The notes below the pieces were generated by a model that saw only the letters and a list, made by a program, of their open reading frames with translations, had not been told where the DNA came from and ran no database searches. Made by a program: the position numbers and the translations under genes. Positions 58,384 through 64,000 of a stretch of 64,000 nucleotides of DNA are shown here, piece by piece (positions within the stretch are counted from its first letter, which is position 1; each line of letters starts with the position of its first letter). Source of the stretch: Euryodendron excelsum (taxonomy: Eukaryota > Streptophyta > Magnoliopsida > Ericales > Pentaphylacaceae); contig CM065386.1 in the NCBI GenBank assembly GCA_033060915.1, forward strand, positions 7,085,001 to 7,149,000. Reading direction: 5' to 3'.

Positions 58384-61361
58384 TTAACCGGTGTTTTGCA
58401 TCCCGGCAGCAATACCCTTCATGGTCAAGATGAGGGTGTCCTCCAAACCAGGAGCATACTCGCTCGTGGGATTCAACTTCACGAGCTCAGCGGCAGATTT
58501 GCTCCGTTCCATATACTCCCTCGAGATATGGGGGCGCAACTTCACATGGTAGTTCGGGTCACGAATCCTCTTCAGCGTGTATGCCTGCAACACATTGAGA
58601 GTGGTGATGTAGGAATCACGCAGGCATAGGCGTTGCCTCAAGTAGGGGTCCCCTTCAAGAAGATCCTTATGTCCAGCAATCTACAAAGAAAAAAGTCTAT
58701 AAAGTTCCTGTTTTCTGAATTTTTTAGCAGTCAAAACTGAGGTATAACATCAGATTTTCTAAGAACTTACCTGGAGGAGGAGGCCCTTTGTTTCTTCACA
58801 GATGGTCCTAAGATGCTCTCCAAATGACCACAAATCTTCCGAAACCAGGAGTTTGTCGTACAAAGCGGCAATGCCGGGGTCTCCCTTGGCAAACACCATT
58901 TCAACTAAATCAATGGTGACTCTAAAGAAAGGCCATTCATTGTACATTTCCTGCAGCATGTGCAGATTCTTAATGTCCTTCTGAATAGCGTATTTGAACG
59001 CCGCTCCAAAGCCAAGCCATACTGGGAGATGAAACCGAGTTTGAGTCCAGGCAAAGATCCAAGGAATTGCACGGAGCGATTCGATTCCTCCGCTTGGCTT
59101 TCGTTTTGATGGTCTGCTACCAATATTCATTCGACCATACTCCAACTCTGGTGTGGCCTGCAGTCATAAACAAAATATAGATCACTATATCGACAATAAC
59201 TGGAGATTGAAACAAACATGCCGGTTTTTGTAGAATACTTACAAGGCGGAAATACTCGACAAATCGAGGTTCTTTAAAAACTATAGAACGGTACTCCTCT
59301 GTAGCAATGACAGCAATTTCGTCCATCAGGGCACGCCATTCTGGTTTTGGCGAGACCGGGGGGTGCATTCCATGCTCAAGTGTAGCAGCCGTGAAACGCT
59401 GGAGCGTCCTAAAACACAAGTGCTCCTCCCCAAATGACTGCTCAATAACTTCTCCCTGAACCGTAACGCGAAGCGAGCCATGAATGGTCTCAGGGGGCTG
59501 AGACAATATAGCGAGATGGGTGGGGCCACCTCCTCTTCCGACAGTTCCGCCTCGGCCATGAAACATAGTTAACTTCACACCAAAGTCCTTTGCAACTTTT
59601 ATGAGCTCCTCTTGAGCCTTGTATAGTTGCCAGGCTGCCGAGAGTCGTCCAGCGTCCTTGCCGGAATCCGAGTACCCAATCATCACCTCTTGCTTTCCGT
59701 TAATCCGGTTTTTGTACCAATCAATGGAGAAAAGCCGAGCAACAGCAGCCGGAGCAGCCTCCAGATCAGCGAGCCTCTCAAACAGTGGAACGACTCTTAA
59801 TGGCTGCTTCACATGGCATTCGCGTTGTAAAAGCTCAACCGCGAGTACATCAGACGGTGCAGTGGCCATTGAGATGATATAAGCTCCAAAGCAGTCTGCT
59901 GGAAGCTCTGCTAAGACATGGAATGTATCCAAGACATCAGCAATTTCTTCAGTTTTTGGAAGATCAGAACCGAAGAGTGGGCGCTTCCCGCTGAGTTCAG
60001 ATAAAAGCCATTCCTGCCGGCGTTCTTCAGACCATTCTTGATAGGAACCAATTTCCAAATGCTTGGTGATAGCATCCAATACATCAGTGTGTCTGTCAGA
60101 CTCTTGTCTAATATCAAGTTTCACAAGTGAGAGGCCAAATGTAGAAACTTGCCTCAAGAAATCAAGAAGGGTTCCATCAGCAATTGGCCGGTCACCACAA
60201 GCACAGAGAGATCTGTAGCAAAGTTCGAGAGGTTCCAAGAACTACATGAAATTTAAAGCCTAATTAGCATGAAAATCCATTGGACAGAGAAATGGAGGAA
60301 AAACAAATATAACTTTCCATTGCTCTGGATACTAGCTAACCAAAGGGATAATGACCCTGATCAATACTGAATACACACAAAACAAAGCCACATGGCAGAA
60401 GTGGATGCACTTGCCAACTAGAAATAGTTGCTAAAGCTTTAAATAAAGTTGAGCCCAAAAAAAAAGAAGACGATGAAATTGCATCGATCAAGTGGAAATA
60501 GGTTTTCGTGGAAATTTTGGATAATAAGAAAATTTTAGTTGAGGAAAAAACAAAATGAAAGTCAGAAGGGAAGGAGATACCTGCTCGACATCGGTGAAAG
60601 TTGCCTCCTCTGGAATGTCAGAGATATCATGGGCTAATAAATGGCGAGAACGTTCACGTGTCTGATACAGCTTATCCCTCACATCACCAAGGATAACACG
60701 ATAAGGTTCAGTTGGGGGTACTTGCTTCCAAAATTCTGCAACAGGAAAAAGGTCAACAATCAAACGCTGCTAACAACACACACACAGAGACAAGTGGTGG
60801 GGCTGTGGGCTTCTTTTTGTTCTTTTGACAACAATTTTCTGGTGTAATTTGTTCTTTTTAAGAACACAGCAAACAGCATTATAGTGAAAAACACACTAAA
60901 TATGCTAAAAAGGAGCAATAAAAACTACCTTACTTTCTCAAAACGCTAATTTCTACTCAATAAATTGTGCCTTGGAAACAAGAAATAGCTTGATGAAACC
61001 TTGCCATTAGTTATCTAATTACCTATGTAGTGTTTTGCATCTCTCTTTGAGGATCTGTGAAGTTCATCAGCGCGAACACGAAGCTCATCACTGCAACGCC
61101 ACATGGACAACTGGCAAGAAAAATGGTGGAGTTAGAATAGCAGTAACAATTATGAAACATAAAGAAATGGACTACATAAATAATAAAATCACTGAAATAT
61201 TCAACAATTGAGTGTAGCCAGAGACCTCAAACATGAGATCCTCAATCATAGAATAGTACAAGTTAGCAGCCATCATCCTAGCCAATAAGCAGACATCCCG
61301 TGTGACCTCAGGAGTAACCCTTGGATTACCTGCATTTGATGCCAAACAGATGCCAAGCAAC

Positions 61362-61409
<48 letters not shown>

Positions 61410-62392
61410 TAATCTGGTAAAATAAAACCACTAACTAGAAGTATTCCTAACTAGTGAAAAATGGCAATTGAAGTACTTTGTTTTTTATCAGTAAATATAT
61501 TAAAAAAAAAGCACCAGAATGGGTGCTGCTTTATACACAGAGAGTAGCAATTGAAGTACTTTTCTACTTTACAATTTGTTAAGGAAATCAACATTTGAAG
61601 TTGTAATGTCTTTGCTTGTTCCATCTGTTCTTGAATTGATCTTGCACACTATTAGTTGAATACATAATCAATATGAAGTTGTCTATGGAAAAGGATAATA
61701 CCATCTCGATCACCACCCATCCAAGAAGAGAATTGAATAAGGGGAGCATTGTAAGGAACACGTTCATTTATTCCTATGTTCTTAAGGGCTGTGTCAACAC
61801 GCCGTAAAAATTTAGGAACACCCTTCCAGATTGTTTCATGGAAGTAGCTCATTCCTGCTCTCATTTCATCCTGTGGGGTAGGAGGAGTTCTCCGGATCTC
61901 ATCTGTCCGGAAGGCAGCTTGAATCTGGCATGAAAATAAAACAAAGAAAGAAAAAACCAAAAATTTTTAGATACTAATTCTATTACCAGCTCAATAAAAC
62001 ATAATTGTAACGACACATTCCTTTAATGATAATTGGGTTGTATTTAAATATGAAACAACTAAACCAGATAAGTGCAAAGGAATTCTAAGGCACGAGTATA
62101 GCAATGACAACCAAATGCAGCATGGTCAAGATTGAGCCTACGGACATCTTGCAAACACAGAGATACACTATTATATATGAAACTGAAATAAAAATAGAAA
62201 GTCATTTGTTGAGTAATAATGAGATCAATGAAAAAGTACAAAACATGACAGCAGTAGGAAAACAAGTTACAACAAATGTTGAGCTGGAATGATGCAAAGA
62301 ACACAAGAAACATATTAGAACTTTCATTTATGAACAAGGACATATTAGTGACAGGGACATGATGATGATAAACTACATGCTGTTACATATGT

Positions 62393-62432
<40 letters not shown>

Positions 62433-64000
62433 TTACTTGATCACCAGAAGCACAGACAAACTGTTGAATTACACTTACTGTGGCAAAAGGGCAGCACCTA
62501 CGGAAGGTTTGCAACATGAAATATTCCTCAGAGCAAAATACAAACATACATTAAAATAAAGCAAATAATTTGAATTTAACAGCTTTCATGAAGAGGAGTT
62601 TCATAAAATGTGTGTCCGTGGGATACCAAAGAACATTGGAAAATCTACTTTTAGAAGAATGATCAACAATCAAACAACTTACTTACATATAATTTAGAAG
62701 TCAATGTAATCATATCAACAACCGACACTGACAAAATACGAAATGAACGTATAAGCTACCTACGATGGCAACACAATTTAGAAAATATATTTATGCTATG
62801 ATGGAGTTTCATAATGAGCAAATTTTTAACTATTTCAAAAGGGTCCTTAAAAATCCACGAGTGCTATTTTGAAATAAAAAGTAAAAATAAAAGTCCTCCC
62901 AAATCAACATAGGAAATTATAGTAAAAAAACTGGAACTCATTATTAATTAAGGATTCAAGACTCCATGCTGACCCTAATACATGAAGAGGGAGCTGTTGA
63001 TAATCATGCCATTTCCAGAAAAAACTGTTGATTGTCATATCATTTCTAGAAAAAAAAAAAAAAACATAACAGGTAAATGGGCAGATTTTTTTTCCCTGCA
63101 CTCTTTCTCTTTGTATATAAAACATAAAATAGAGAGTGATGTCACGTCTACAAAACTTCAATTTAAAAAGTTTAAGTTCCATTACCTTCTCCATAGCCAT
63201 CGTAGTCAGGCAATGATATGCAGCACCTTATGAATGAGAAGATGAAGAGCATAACAAAACATGTGTTTCACAATATCAATTTTCACTAAAACCTAAAGGT
63301 AACAGATTTGTTACCATTGTATTTTTATTTATTTATTGAAACTTATTTTAGAGAGTAATATGCATTCTGTGTATTCGTGAGAGAGAGAGAGAGTTAACAC
63401 ATGGGATTGCAGGGGTTGGGGGGGTGGGGAGATGTTATATATTTTAAGAATCAAGTAATCTCAATATCCCAACAATTCTTCAACCATCTGATGGCCCCAT
63501 GCAATATAAAGAAATCCATGAGATAGAAGGACTTATTCATAATCTTTGACACAAATGGTAAAAAAGCCAAAGGACGAAGGTAAGCAGTGAAAATTACCTC
63601 CCTCTGTAGAGCCTCATCAAGTTCTTGCTTGTCATCAGGAGTAATGTCTTTGGCGTATAATTGGGCTAAACAGTTACGAATCCTGAAGGGAAAAAATTGA
63701 GGTGGACCAAGGGAAGGTTAAGCAGATAAAAGAGGACTTCTTAGAATCAAGATTATAACGAGTAGAGCAGATTTGTAGAAAGCTTCCTATGACAACAATA
63801 ATCAAAGACTACAACACTCAATAACAAACCTTCCGTGCTTTTGAAGCAAAGATCTGCGGACAGATTGGGTAGGGTGAGCAGTAAAGACCAGATCGACAGT
63901 TTGATTTTTCAGAGCATCGAAAACTTCTTCAGGAGACTTCTTCAGCTGCACCACAAGCCTCTTCAGAGTTTCTTCAATGTCTGATTCAGTTGTAGCAGAG
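58384..64000 (-). CDS. PPC: Plant-type phosphoenolpyruvate carboxylase, 3' part (N-terminus outside window)
   Basis: PEPC makes oxaloacetate from PEP and bicarbonate in the cytosol. Exons read on the minus strand: beyond 64000-63830, 63682-63598, 61924-61702, 61329-61226, 61110-61023, 60735-60581, 60241-59243, 59157-58771 and 58680-58384, phases all consistent. Key sites: [12 protein letters not shown] (catalytic His) in the partial exon, [11 protein letters not shown] across two exons, [11 protein letters not shown], and [14 protein letters not shown] (catalytic Arg/Gly loop) in the large exon. It ends QNTG, the invariant plant-type C-terminus, which excludes bacterial-type PPC4. The regulatory N-terminal Ser motif lies outside the window, so C3, C4 or CAM isoform cannot be judged from it. 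Confidence 0.95.
61369..61403. repeat. (GA)n microsatellite in PEPC intron
   Basis: Run of GA units about 40 bp upstream of the exon starting at 61329 on the minus strand. Confidence 0.9.
61925..63597. other. PEPC intron, 1.7 kb
   Basis: AT-rich intron with a (CA)n(TA)n tract at about 62395-62431, a GA tract near 63379, and no gene. Confidence 0.6.

Overview
The window is nuclear DNA from an angiosperm, most likely a woody non-grass species. The evidence is spliced plant genes with GT-AG introns of up to 14 kb, plant-type PEP carboxylase, 14-3-3 and Agenet proteins, and dense plant-specific transposons (MULE, Tekay-like chromovirus, Ty1/copia, hAT) in AT-rich DNA. I cannot name the species.

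Left third (1-13.6 kb): a repeat-rich edge (1-2364) is followed by one structurally complete Mutator-like element (MULE, 2374-13599). It has matching inverted ends, a perfect 9-bp target duplication (CCAAAACAT), and subterminal arrays of hairpin-forming TGACG/CGTCA motifs. Inside are a MULE transposase with six in-frame stops, an unrecognised convergent 218-aa gene, a spliced plant-mobile-domain (PMD) gene, and a nine-unit satellite with a period near 178 bp.

Middle (15.8-32.3 kb): a six-exon gene for a probably plastid-targeted MurA (UDP-GlcNAc enolpyruvyl transferase, first committed step of peptidoglycan precursor synthesis) with its key active-site residues intact. Intron 1 is 14 kb because it holds an antisense copia element, itself split by a young internally deleted chromovirus. 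A duplicated piece of MurA exon 1/intron 1 sits on the far side of the copia element, with the geometry expected from unequal exchange between two copia copies.

Right half (32.7-64 kb): a non-autonomous hAT element with an 8-bp target duplication has overwritten the 3' end of a broken AAA-ATPase gene (minus strand). Then come a 14-3-3 gene (epsilon-like, minus), a ten-exon ALG9 mannosyltransferase gene (minus), a small intronless Agenet/Tudor-like gene (plus), and the 3' nine exons of plant-type PEPC (minus, running off the right edge).

The host genes look like independent housekeeping neighbours. The real structure of the window lies in the MULE cargo, the retained MurA and the nested insertions. 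All exon boundaries are my own reading from splice consensus, phase and protein-family knowledge, without alignment tools.
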